DNA of 23,117 nt from Actinomycetota bacterium (GCA_020200675.1 JAIVIG010000111.1:1-23117), one strand, 5' to 3'; counted from the first letter of the stretch, positions 13,796 to 21,167 are shown. The notes: generated from the sequence alone by a model not told the origin. Numbers and translations: made by a program.

Positions 13796-14629
13796 ATGGA
13801 GGTGATGCACCTGATCGCCGAATTCAGCGCCCACCTCGAAGAGGACCCGAGTACCTCTCCGCGCACCGCTGAGTTCTACGAGGCGGACCTCAGGGAGTTC
13901 GCCCGCTTTCTCGCCGGGAGGAACATCGCGCGGGTCGAGGAAGTCGGCGTAGGCGAGGTGATGGCGTTTCGCAACCGCCTTCTCGAAGGCAAGCGCAAGC
14001 GCTTCACCGTCTACCGGAAGGACGCCGCCGTGAGGCGCTTTCTCGATTGGGTGCGCACCTCGACCGATGCGGAGCTGGACCTCGACCCCATAGAGCCCAT
14101 GCACCAGCCCCTGGACCAGCAGATCACCTTCCTCGAAGACGAAGAGGCCGAACAGCTCCTCTCGTTTCCCCGGAACAATCTCGACGACCTGCGCGACGCC
14201 GTCGTGATCCGGCTGATGCTCGACATCGGGGTGACGGTCGGTGAGATTCGGGGCCTCCTCAGGAGCGACCTGGACCTCGAAGCCGCCCAGATACAGCTCG
14301 GTGGCCCCGGCTCCCACCTCGCCCCCCGGACCGGCCGCCTCTCTGAGGAGACGGTCGAAACCCTCCGCCGGTACCTCGAACGTCGCAGGGACGAGACCCC
14401 CGAGCTCGTCGTAGGCCGGGCCGCTCGCCCGGTAGCGACCTCCAAGTCGCTCCAGAACGCGCTCTGGAAGCGCTGCGATCAGGTCGGCCTTCCACGGATC
14501 TCCCCGATGGTCCTCCGTCACACCTTCGCCATAAAGCTTCTAAAGCGCGGCGCTACCCTTATAGAACTCAAAGAGGCCCTGGGCGTGCGCGACACCACCA
14601 ACATCGGGGTCTACAAAAAATTCATCTAA
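13796..14629 (+). CDS. Tyrosine recombinase/XerD-like protein with degenerate active site
   Basis: The product has 277 residues. An N-terminal SAM-like core-binding domain (about 4-88: STSPRTAEFYEADLREFARF and VYRKDAAVRRFLDWVR) is followed by a phage-integrase-type catalytic domain (about 108-277). The RH of box II (R241, H242 in MVLRHTFAIKLL) and the nucleophile Y273 (NIGVYKKF) are present. The first catalytic Arg is replaced by T147 (DIGVTVGEIRGLL instead of G-L-R-x-x-E-L), the first His of HxxRH is M238, and the LGH/W position is V264. Such changes would normally abolish strand exchange, so a structural or DNA-binding role, or decay, is likely. The protein ends right after the tyrosine. 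It stands between the sortases and the repeat-protein array and may be linked to acquisition of that array. Confidence 0.8.
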   Translation: MEVMHLIAEFSAHLEEDPSTSPRTAEFYEADLREFARFLAGRNIARVEEVGVGEVMAFRNRLLEGKRKRFTVYRKDAAVRRFLDWVRTSTDAELDLDPIEPMHQPLDQQITFLEDEEAEQLLSFPRNNLDDLRDAVVIRLMLDIGVTVGEIRGLLRSDLDLEAAQIQLGGPGSHLAPRTGRLSEETVETLRRYLERRRDETPELVVGRAARPVATSKSLQNALWKRCDQVGLPRISPMVLRHTFAIKLLKRGATLIELKEALGVRDTTNIGVYKKFI

Positions 14630-14762
14630 TAAGACACCGTTTCGCTGTTTTCCCAGATCTAGCACGACAAACCCCGTAACCCAGAGCGTCCGGCCGGAGT
14701 CTATTGAGTTAGAAAAGGCCAACATACATACGGAGCAGACCACGGGTTGGATCAGGGTTGGA

Positions 14763-14789
14763 GTTTATGTCTGTCTACTTAGAGGGTAC
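14763..14789 (+). promoter_or_regulatory. Sigma-B-type (general stress) promoter before the repeat-protein array
   Basis: GTTTAT (14763-14768) and GGGTAC (14784-14789) are separated by 15 bp and match the GTTTaa-N12-15-GGGtat pattern of sigma-B/F-type promoters. It lies 44 nt before GTG 14834. The array includes a CsbD-like protein, a family named for sigma-B control in Bacillus. The rest of 14630-14833 shows no gene. Confidence 0.45.
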
Positions 14790-14833
14790 GAAAAAGAAAC
14801 AAAGCTAACTAGCATAGGATAGGGGACTCGAAG

Positions 14834-16687
14834 GTGACATCTACGGATACAGAATCGCGGCAGACGACCGAGTCGCAGGAAACGAACGAGGCGACATCGC
14901 AGGGGGCTAACGAGGAGGCGATGTCGCAGGAGATCGAACCGAACCTTCCGGTCCGAAAGAACGACCCTCGTACCTCGGTTCAGAAGACCGAGGAGTACCG
15001 GTTCGCGAACAACATACCCTCCGACAGAACCATCCCGGAGCAAGCATACGCGGACTACGTGCTGGAGTATGATCAAGACAGTGCCGCCATGAACGGCAAG
15101 ATCCCCGACGTGCTGCTCGACGTGCCGGTCATTAAGGTCGATAGGATCGACTTCGAGCTCAACGATCTGCGGGCGAAGGTCAACCTCTTCGCGAAGGTGC
15201 TCGACCTGGTGGAGCTGTCGGTCGGAGTCGATGCGTATCTCGGTAGGGTCAAGTTGGTCATAGAGGGCGTGGAGGCGCAGGCCCTCCTGAAGGTCAGGCT
15301 CGACAACGTAACCGCCATCATCGACCGGGTCCTCACCACCATAGACCGCAACCCCCAGATCATAGAGAAACTGGTCGAAGGCGTGAGCTCGGCCGTCGCG
15401 GACGTCGGTGAAGGCGCGGGCTCGGCTTTAGAAGACGTAGGTGAGGGCGCGGGCCAGTTGGTGGGCGAGGGGCTCAACTCGGCGGTTGAGGACATCGGCG
15501 AGGGTGCGGGCCAGTTGGTGGGCGAAGGGCTCAACTCGGCGGTTGAGGACATTGGAGCGGGTGCCGGTTCCGCGGTCGAGGATATAGGCGAGGGTGCCGG
15601 TGACCTAGTGGGCGAAGGGCTCAACTCGGCGGTGGAAGATATTGGGGCAGGCGCTGGCTCTGCGGTCGAGGATATCGGAGAAGGCGCTGGTTCCGCGGTC
15701 GAGGATATCGGAGAAGGCGCTGGTTCCGCGGTCGAGGATATCGGAGAAGGCGCTGGTTCCGCAGTCGAGGACGTTGGCGAGGGTGCTGGATCGGCGGTAG
15801 AGGACGTTGGCGAGGGCGCGGGTTCTGCAGTCGAAGACATCGGAGAGGGCGCAGGCGAAGCCGTTGAGAGTACCGGCGAAGCCGTCGAGAGCGTTGGCGA
15901 AGGCGCCGGTTCGGCGGTCGAGGACGTTGGAGAAGGTGCTGGCTCCGCAGTCGAAGACGTTGGAGAAGGAGCAGGCGAGGCCGTCGAGAGCACGGGCGAG
16001 GCCGTCGAGGACGTTGGAGAAGGAGCAGGCGAGGCCGTCGAGAGTACGGGCGAAGCAGTCGAAGACGTCGGCGAGGGAGCAGGCGAGGCCGTCGAGAGCA
16101 CGGGCGAAGCAGTTGAGGACGTCGGAGAAGGTACGGGCGAAGCTGTCGAGAGTACGGGTGAGGCTGCCGAAGATGTAGGTTCAGGTGCGGGAGAGGCTGT
16201 CGAGAGCACGGGCGAGGCTGCCGAAGATGTAGGTTCAGGTGCGGGAGAGGCCGCGGGCGAGGTCGGCCAGGGTGCGGGTCAAGCCACTCAGGAAGCCGGG
16301 CAAGGAGCCGGCCAACAAGCGGCACAGCAAGCCGGTCAGGACGCTGGACAGGCTGCGGATCAAGCCGGACAGAGCATCGACGGAGCCGGGGACACGGCTG
16401 AAGATCTGTCTCAGCCCGGCGAGGTGCTTGATGAGACCGTCAACGACGCGGGCCAGAGCGTGCAGCGCACCGTGGACGAGTCCGGGTATATCGTCGAAAC
16501 CACCATGAACGAAGATGGTGAGGTGGTGGACGAGGATGTGGTCGGCAACCTCGCCGACTTGCCGGTGGAAGAGGAAGACATAGACGATCAGGGGCGGATC
16601 GTGAGCCGGGTGAGCGATGAGTCCGGAAACGTTTACGAGCAGGTGCTTGACGAAGAGGGGAGCTTAGTAGGTGCGAGAGCCGTTTGA
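14834..16687 (+). CDS. Large repeat protein: conserved N-domain plus 11/7-residue amphipathic helical repeats
   Basis: The function is unknown. The 617 residues comprise a polar disordered start (about 1-60), then a conserved-looking globular part (about 85-182: PDVLLDVPVIKVDRIDFELN, VNLFAKVLDLVELSVGVDA, RVKLVIEGVEAQALLKVRL, NVTAIIDRVLTTIDRNPQI). A long repeat region (about 184-475) is built from 11-residue units GEGAGSAVEDI and 7-residue units VESTGEA. An Ala/Gln/Gly stretch follows, and the C-terminal part (about 535-617) has D-x-x-G-x-V/I repeats (DESGYIVETTMNEDGEVVDE). The 11 and 7 spacings keep one hydrophobic face of Val/Ile, as in LEA, perilipin or synuclein helices that bind membranes or lipid droplets. 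There is no signal peptide. GTG 14834 has AGGGGA about 7 nt upstream. The N-domain and the gene at 18092 seem to travel together in actinobacteria, from memory only. Confidence 0.75.
   Translation: MTSTDTESRQTTESQETNEATSQGANEEAMSQEIEPNLPVRKNDPRTSVQKTEEYRFANNIPSDRTIPEQAYADYVLEYDQDSAAMNGKIPDVLLDVPVIKVDRIDFELNDLRAKVNLFAKVLDLVELSVGVDAYLGRVKLVIEGVEAQALLKVRLDNVTAIIDRVLTTIDRNPQIIEKLVEGVSSAVADVGEGAGSALEDVGEGAGQLVGEGLNSAVEDIGEGAGQLVGEGLNSAVEDIGAGAGSAVEDIGEGAGDLVGEGLNSAVEDIGAGAGSAVEDIGEGAGSAVEDIGEGAGSAVEDIGEGAGSAVEDVGEGAGSAVEDVGEGAGSAVEDIGEGAGEAVESTGEAVESVGEGAGSAVEDVGEGAGSAVEDVGEGAGEAVESTGEAVEDVGEGAGEAVESTGEAVEDVGEGAGEAVESTGEAVEDVGEGTGEAVESTGEAAEDVGSGAGEAVESTGEAAEDVGSGAGEAAGEVGQGAGQATQEAGQGAGQQAAQQAGQDAGQAADQAGQSIDGAGDTAEDLSQPGEVLDETVNDAGQSVQRTVDESGYIVETTMNEDGEVVDEDVVGNLADLPVEEEDIDDQGRIVSRVSDESGNVYEQVLDEEGSLVGARAV
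15383..16260 (+). repeat. 33-bp and 54-bp tandem coding repeats
   Basis: DNA repeats underlie the helical repeat region. Three identical 33-bp units lie at 15662-15694, 15695-15727 and 15728-15760, flanked by diverged copies. From about 15860 the period changes to mixed units of 33 and 21 bp (54-bp compound units repeated about four times). Unit lengths are all multiples of three, so expansion or contraction keeps the frame. Confidence 0.85.
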
Positions 16688-16703
16688 GGGGAGCAAAGCG
16701 CAC

Positions 16704-16719
16704 GGTTTCGAGAGAAACC
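16704..16719 (+). promoter_or_regulatory. Short hairpin with GAGA tetraloop
   Basis: GGTTTC (16704-16709) pairs with GAAACC (16714-16719) around GAGA. It lies between the large repeat gene and the next gene, where it could stabilise the upstream message or weaken read-through. Confidence 0.4.
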
Positions 16720-16806
16720 TACTGGAAGAAAGGCTGCAGCATCTGTCAGGGAGTAGAGCTGGCGTAGCCGGTGGATCAGGTCGGAGGATCTTGGAGAGGA
16801 GAAACG

Positions 16807-18087
16807 GTGGCTGAAAAGCAGACGGAAGCGCTAGACAAGCTGAACCGGGGGATACAGGAGACCAAGTATGCGGCCCAGCAACAGACGATAGAGCTGGCTC
16901 AAGGCTACTTCGATGATTCGACGAAGACGCTCAAGCAGCAGATAAAGGAGGATCGCGCCACGCTGAAGGACCTGCCGGACCAGATCCCGGGCGGGCGAGA
17001 AGAGGTCTTCCAGGGGATGTTCCAGGAGTTGATGGAGAACTTCACAGCTATGGAGGAGTGCATCGACGAGGCGCAGAAGAACGTCTCCAACCTGGACCCG
17101 GAGCAGATCAGGCGACAGGGAGAGGTCGACGCCACGGACGCGGCTCGCCGCGATGCGAGAGAGTTGGGCATAGACATCACGGAGATCGAAGGCACGGGCT
17201 CCGATGGACGTGTCACCGTGGACGATGTGAAGAATTTCGCCGAGGCGGCAGAAGGCGGAGCCGCCGGAGAAGAGGGAGAACTCGACGCCTCGGACGCGGC
17301 CAGGCGCGAGGCCGAGGAGTTGGACGTGGACCTCTCGCAGGTCGAAGGCTCGGGCTCCGGAGGGCGCATTATCGTTAGCGACGTGGTGGAGGCGTCCAAG
17401 GACGCGGCCAGGCGCGAGGCCGAGGAGTTGGGCGTGGACCTCTCGCAGGTCGAAGGCTCGGGCCCCGGCGGGCTCGTCACCGTTAAAGACGTGACGAGCT
17501 TGGCCGAAGAGTCGGAGGACCAGGCCACCGGCCAGGCCGGGCAAGCCGCACAAGGAGCGCGGGATGCCGCCGGACAGGCGGCGGGGCAGGCCCAGCAGGT
17601 GGCCGGGCAGGTGGCGGGGCAGGCCCAGGATGCCGCCGGGGGAGCGGCCCAGCAGGCACAAGACACCGCTGGGCAGGTCACCGATCAAGCCGGCCAAGCC
17701 GTGCAGGGAGTCCAGGACACCGTAGGCGGGCTCACCGGCGGGGGTCAGCAGCAGGGCGGCGGCCAACAGGGCGGCCAGGGAGGCGGTGGACCTCTGGGAG
17801 GGGTAACCGATCAAGTCGGACAGGCCGCGCAAGGTGTGCAGGCCACCGCGGGACAAGTAGCGGGCCAGGCCCAGAATGCCGCCGGAGGAGCGGCCCAGCA
17901 AGCGCAGGACGCTGCTGGACAGGCCACCCAGCAGGCCGAGCAGGTCACCGGGGGAGACGGAGCCGAGGAGCCGAGAGCCACAAACGCCGCCAGGCGCAAG
18001 GCTGAGGAGCTGGGCGTAGACCTCTCGAGGGTGCGGGGCTCGGGGGCCGGAGGGCTCATAACCATCAAGGACGTGACGGGTTCCTGA
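16807..18087 (+). CDS. Phasin/LEA-like helical protein with four E3-binding (PSBD-like) domains
   Basis: The product has 426 residues. A helical N-terminal domain (about 1-100: KQTEALDKLNRGIQETKYAA, TIELAQGYFDDSTKTLKQQI) resembles phasins in composition. Then come three peripheral-subunit-binding-type domains (about 108-143, 159-195, 197-230), a Gln/Ala/Gly repeat region of 11-residue units (AQDTAGQVTDQ type, about 238-385), and a fourth such domain at the very end (391-426). Each module reads A-A-R-R-x-A-x-E-L-x-(V/I)-D-(L/I)-S-x-V-x-G-(S/T)-G-x-x-G-x-(I/V)-(T/I)-V-x-D-V, which is the E2 subunit consensus for binding E1/E3 in 2-oxoacid dehydrogenases. No lipoyl or acyltransferase domain is present, so this is not an E2 enzyme. 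GTG 16807 is chosen because an AGGAGA site precedes it. Confidence 0.75.
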   Translation: MAEKQTEALDKLNRGIQETKYAAQQQTIELAQGYFDDSTKTLKQQIKEDRATLKDLPDQIPGGREEVFQGMFQELMENFTAMEECIDEAQKNVSNLDPEQIRRQGEVDATDAARRDARELGIDITEIEGTGSDGRVTVDDVKNFAEAAEGGAAGEEGELDASDAARREAEELDVDLSQVEGSGSGGRIIVSDVVEASKDAARREAEELGVDLSQVEGSGPGGLVTVKDVTSLAEESEDQATGQAGQAAQGARDAAGQAAGQAQQVAGQVAGQAQDAAGGAAQQAQDTAGQVTDQAGQAVQGVQDTVGGLTGGGQQQGGGQQGGQGGGGPLGGVTDQVGQAAQGVQATAGQVAGQAQNAAGGAAQQAQDAAGQATQQAEQVTGGDGAEEPRATNAARRKAEELGVDLSRVRGSGAGGLITIKDVTGS

Positions 18088-18091
18088 AGCC

Positions 18092-18442
18092 ATGAAGAAG
18101 GGAGGGACAGGCAAGCCACAGAACCCGGACATCGCGTTCGATGCCGACGTGAGGATGCGCGAGCTGCGCTTCGAGAGAGCGCCGGAGCCGGAGGTTTACT
18201 TCCGGGGGAACACCAGGCGCAACTCCGTGTGGGAGAGCAAGCGCGAGAACCTGCCGGATGAAGTGAAGGAGGGCGTTATCTACCGCGATGCTGGGGTCCG
18301 GTTGCGGATCGCCAGCGAGATGGTTAATAGTAATTCCGACGTTTGGAATAGTTCGGACAAAGAAAGGGTAAAGGCACACCTGCGGTATCCGGGACGAAAG
18401 ACCGGAGAGCAAGAACCAGAGAGTAGAAAGGGGAAAAAGTGA
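18092..18442 (+). CDS. Small conserved hypothetical protein of the repeat-protein array
   Basis: The product has 116 residues, without signal peptide or TM. It starts with a basic stretch (KKGGTGKPQNPD), then a beta-rich charged core (IAFDADVRMRELRFERAPEP, EVYFRGNTRRNSVWESKREN, LPDEVKEGVIYRDAGVRLRI) and ends in a Lys/Glu-rich tail. I do not know its function. The core looks like a real folded domain and is unlike its low-complexity neighbours. It lies 4 nt after the preceding stop, and its own stop overlaps the next start (GTGA), so it is cotranscribed with the repeat proteins. A short piece similar to its C-terminal core recurs at 22183-22251. Confidence 0.7.
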   Translation: MKKGGTGKPQNPDIAFDADVRMRELRFERAPEPEVYFRGNTRRNSVWESKRENLPDEVKEGVIYRDAGVRLRIASEMVNSNSDVWNSSDKERVKAHLRYPGRKTGEQEPESRKGKK

Positions 18443-19926
18443 GCGAAGGAACGCAGAACCTTCAGCAGCAGACGCAGGATCAGTACCTGCAAGAGGCCCA
18501 GAACTTCTTCGGGCAGTCGATGGGCAGGATAAAGGGCCGGATGCAGAGCGACAGCGCCCAGCTCGAAAGCTTGATGCAGCAGCTTCCTGAGGAGTCGCAG
18601 GCCCAGGTCCAGGAGATGGCCGACTCCTACGCCCAGTTCGAGGGCGTCATGGACCAGGCGGCTCAGGACGCCGGGGTACAGGACACGATGGACGAAGCGG
18701 CCCAGCAGGCGAGGCAGTCCGCCGACGAAGCCTCGGGCCAGGGCCAAGAGCCCGTCGGACAAGCCGCCGACCAGATGCAGGAAACGGTCGGCGAAGCTAC
18801 TGACCAGATGGGCGAGCCCACCACCGATGAGGATGGCAACACCGTCCTGCGCGCCGCGGACGCTCAGGGGAACACCGTGGACTACACATTCGACCCGCAG
18901 GGTAACCAGGTGGGCTGGGCTGCAGTAGACGACGAGGCCACCGTTGACCCCAGCCAGCTGGCGGAGAACCTGCCTCCGGGCTATGAGGCGATGGGCGAGC
19001 CCACCACCGACGAGGAAGGCAACTTCGTCCAGCGCGCCGTGGACGCTCAGGGGAACGGTGTGGACTACATCTTCGACCCGCAGGGCAACCTGGTGAACTG
19101 GGTCGCAGTGGAGGACGAGCCCGTCGATGAGGCCAGCCAGATGGCGGAGAGTCTGCCTGAGGGCTTTCACGCGATGGGCGACCCCACCACCGACGAGGAA
19201 GGCCGAACCATCCTGCGCGGCCAAGACGATCAGGGGCAGGAGGTGACCGTCCAGCGTGCCCCAGACGAGCAGGGGAACATCGTGGACTCCACCTTCGACC
19301 CGCAGGGCAACCTGCTGGACGAGCGCGTAGTGGACAATCCCCTCCCTCCTGGGCCCACGTCCTCGACCACGACCCGACCCTCCGAGGAGGAGGACAGCTC
19401 CGAAGACTCTTCGTGGTCGGACAGTGATTCGACGGTGGTCGAGGAGAAAAAGGGCTCGGAGGGTCTTCTGGGCGGGGGCCTTCTCAGGCTGGACCTCCTC
19501 GCACCCCCCGAGAGCACCACGACCACCGTGGAGTCCAGCGACTCCGAGGATTACGACGAGTCGTCATCAGAGTCGTCATCACAGGGAGGGGAATCCGAGC
19601 AGGGAGAGGAAGCCCAGCAGGAAGAGGAAGGCGGAGGAGGACCTGTTGATCAGGTGCAAGACACCGTGGGCGGTCTGACCGGTGGTGGTGGTGGTGGACC
19701 TGTTGATCAGGTACAAGACACCGTGGGCGGCCTGACCAGCGGCCTGCCCGTTGTTGGAGGAGGAGACGAAGGAGGAGGGCCCCTTGATCAGGTGCAAGAC
19801 ACCGTGGGCGGCCTGACCGGCGGCCTGACCGGTGGCGGAGGTGGAGACGACGACGATGAGGAAGAGGAAGAGGAAGAGGGTGGCGGCGGAGGCCTTCTAG
19901 GCGGTGGTAAAGGAGGCCTCCTGTAG
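18439..19926 (+). CDS. Modular acidic repeat protein with phasin-like N-terminus and YD-like repeats
   Basis: The product has 495 residues in four parts. (1) A helical Gln-rich N-domain (about 1-95: QNLQQQTQDQYLQEAQNFFG, QLESLMQQLPEESQAQVQEM) is shared with the genes at 20022 and 22309. (2) Three repeats of about 60 residues (about 125-297) each carry TTDEDGN/EEGN, DAQGN and TFDPQGN motifs; they recall the D-x-x-G-N motifs of YD/RHS repeats. (3) A disordered Ser/Glu/Asp-rich stretch follows (about 310-398). (4) A Gly-rich tail has three copies of VDQVQDTVGGL or LDQVQDTVGGL, a run of acidic residues and a GLLGGGKGGLL end. There is no signal peptide, so a cytoplasmic, largely disordered protein is likely. 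GTG 18439 overlaps the upstream stop. Confidence 0.7.
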   Translation: MSEGTQNLQQQTQDQYLQEAQNFFGQSMGRIKGRMQSDSAQLESLMQQLPEESQAQVQEMADSYAQFEGVMDQAAQDAGVQDTMDEAAQQARQSADEASGQGQEPVGQAADQMQETVGEATDQMGEPTTDEDGNTVLRAADAQGNTVDYTFDPQGNQVGWAAVDDEATVDPSQLAENLPPGYEAMGEPTTDEEGNFVQRAVDAQGNGVDYIFDPQGNLVNWVAVEDEPVDEASQMAESLPEGFHAMGDPTTDEEGRTILRGQDDQGQEVTVQRAPDEQGNIVDSTFDPQGNLLDERVVDNPLPPGPTSSTTTRPSEEEDSSEDSSWSDSDSTVVEEKKGSEGLLGGGLLRLDLLAPPESTTTTVESSDSEDYDESSSESSSQGGESEQGEEAQQEEEGGGGPVDQVQDTVGGLTGGGGGGPVDQVQDTVGGLTSGLPVVGGGDEGGGPLDQVQDTVGGLTGGLTGGGGGDDDDEEEEEEEGGGGGLLGGGKGGLL

Positions 19927-19952
19927 CCCTGTGGTAACGAGATAAGGAAGTT

Positions 19953-19980
19953 GGTGGGGTTGATCCCTATCAGCCCCACC
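19953..19980 (+). promoter_or_regulatory. 12-bp interrupted hairpin in the intergenic gap
   Basis: GGTGGGG (19953-19959) pairs with CCCCACC (19974-19980), and TGAT (19961-19964) pairs with ATCA (19969-19972) around a CCCT loop, with one T-G pair between the two stems. It could be a partial terminator or an mRNA-processing barrier between two array genes. Confidence 0.55.
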
Positions 19981-20021
19981 GCTTACCAAAAGCGAAAGTC
20001 GATGAGGAGAATAGAGACGAA

Positions 20022-20777
20022 GTGACAGACCAAGGACAGAATCTTCAGCAGCAGATGCAGCAGCAGGCAACGCAGAGCGCCCAGAACTTCTACGGGGAGT
20101 CAATAGGCAGCCTCAAGAGCCAGGTCCAGGAGTACCGCTCCCAGTTGGAGCAGTACTCTCAGCAGCTCCCCGAGGGCGACGCGCAGGCCCAGATCCAGGA
20201 GATGGTCGACTCCTACATAGAACTCGAGAACTCGATTGATCAGGCGGCCCAGGACCAGGGCGTCGAGGACGCGATGAACCAGGCCGCCCAGCAGACCCAG
20301 CAGCAGATCCAGCAGACCGCACAAGGAGCGGCCCAGCAAGCGCAGGACACCGCCGGACAAGCGGTGGGCCAGGCTCAGGATGCCGTTGGAGGAGCGACCC
20401 AGCAGGCGCAGGACACCGCCGGTCAGGTCACCGATCAGGTCGGACAGGCCGCGCAAGGCGTACAGGACACGGCCGGACAGGCGGCCGGGCAGGCCCAGCA
20501 GGCGGCCGGTCAGGCGACCGACCAGGCTGGGCAGGTGGCGGGTCAGGCCCAGCAAGCAGCGGGACAGGCGGCCCAGCAGGGACAGCAGGCGGCGGGCCAG
20601 GCGGCTCAGCAGGCCGGAGGAGACCAGCAGGGAGGCCAGCAGCAACAGCAGCCGAACGCCACGCAGGCCGCCGAGCAGAAGGCTCAGGAGCTGGGTGTGG
20701 ACCTCTCCCAGGTGCAGGGTTCCGGGGCCCAGGGCCGCATCACCGTCAGGGACGTGATCAGCGCTGCGAACCAGTAG
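20022..20777 (+). CDS. Phasin/LEA-like Gln-Ala-Gly repeat protein with C-terminal E3-binding-like domain
   Basis: The product has 251 residues. The N-terminal helical domain (about 1-85: QNLQQQMQQQATQSAQNFYG, QLEQYSQQLPEGDAQAQIQE) is paralogous to that of the gene at 18439. A Gln/Ala/Gly repeat region (about 95-205) has 11-residue units such as AQDTAGQAVGQ and AQDTAGQVTDQ, merging into 7-residue AGQAAQQ units; it contains no lysine. The last 40 residues form one PSBD-like module (ATQAAEQKAQELGVDLSQVQ followed by GSGAQGRITVRDV). The hydrophobic spacing resembles group 3 LEA proteins, which protect membranes and proteins during drying, although LEA repeats are usually Lys/Glu-rich. It is probably cotranscribed with the csbD-like gene 39 bp downstream. 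Confidence 0.72.
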   Translation: MTDQGQNLQQQMQQQATQSAQNFYGESIGSLKSQVQEYRSQLEQYSQQLPEGDAQAQIQEMVDSYIELENSIDQAAQDQGVEDAMNQAAQQTQQQIQQTAQGAAQQAQDTAGQAVGQAQDAVGGATQQAQDTAGQVTDQVGQAAQGVQDTAGQAAGQAQQAAGQATDQAGQVAGQAQQAAGQAAQQGQQAAGQAAQQAGGDQQGGQQQQQPNATQAAEQKAQELGVDLSQVQGSGAQGRITVRDVISAANQ

Positions 20778-20816
20778 TCGCGGACCCTGGAGAGTCGTCG
20801 AAAGGAAGGAGTAACT

Positions 20817-21086
20817 ATGGACGATAAGGCCAAAGGCAAGGCGAAAGAAGCCTTCGGCGCCGTGACCGGCGACGAGGCCAAGAAGGAGGAAGGCCGGGCG
20901 CAGCAGAGGAAGGCTGACGCCGAAGAGGAAGCGACACAGAAGGAAAAGACCAGCCAGGCGAAAGAAGAGGCCAGGCAGGCGGAGAGGAAGCGGGACCGGC
21001 AGAAGCAGAAGGACGAAGGTCTGCTGGGCGGGCTGGGCGGCGTCACGGACTCGTTGTCTGGGCGTGATCGGGGCTCCAGGTCCTGA
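20817..21086 (+). CDS. CsbD-like stress protein
   Basis: The product has 89 residues. Its start (DDKAKGKAKEAFGAVTGDEA and KKEEGRAQQRKADA) matches the CsbD family, small hydrophilic proteins induced by general stress sigma factors; their biochemical role is unclear. The second half is an extra Lys/Glu/Gln/Arg-rich helix ending in GLLGGLGGVTDSL, a Gly-Leu tail that echoes the GLLGG tails of the protein at 18439. ATG 20817 has AAGGAG 6 nt upstream. It is the last gene before a strong terminator and probably closes the operon starting at 14834. Confidence 0.85.
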   Translation: MDDKAKGKAKEAFGAVTGDEAKKEEGRAQQRKADAEEEATQKEKTSQAKEEARQAERKRDRQKQKDEGLLGGLGGVTDSLSGRDRGSRS

Positions 21087-21105
21087 GAGCGAGGACGCTT
21101 CGCAA

Positions 21106-21167
21106 AAGAGCCGGGTCAGAGGCGCATCTCCGGTGCTTGCTGGAGATAGACCCCACGCCCGGCTCTT
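21106..21167 (+). terminator. Long branched terminator after the csbD-like gene
   Basis: AAGAGCCGGG (21106-21115) pairs perfectly with CCCGGCTCTT (21158-21167), followed by CGTTTT. The intervening loop contains a second hairpin, ATCTCC/GGAGAT (21126-21131 with 21142-21147). Confidence 0.8.

Noticed and set aside
14630..14760. tRNA or att site beside the recombinase
   Set aside because: No cloverleaf or direct repeat typical of integration was seen by eye.
15073..16209. 378-residue Ser/Pro/Thr frame on the minus strand
   Set aside because: It mirrors the 33-bp repeats of the plus-strand gene. It has no start signals, and the repeat pattern makes sense as protein only on the plus strand.
15383..16260. 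CRISPR-like regular repeats
   Set aside because: The units are contiguous, without unique spacers, lie in an open reading frame and vary by codon, so they are protein repeats.
17791..18087. 2-oxoacid dehydrogenase E2 subunit
   Set aside because: Only the subunit-binding module is present; there is no lipoyl domain or HxxxDG acyltransferase site.
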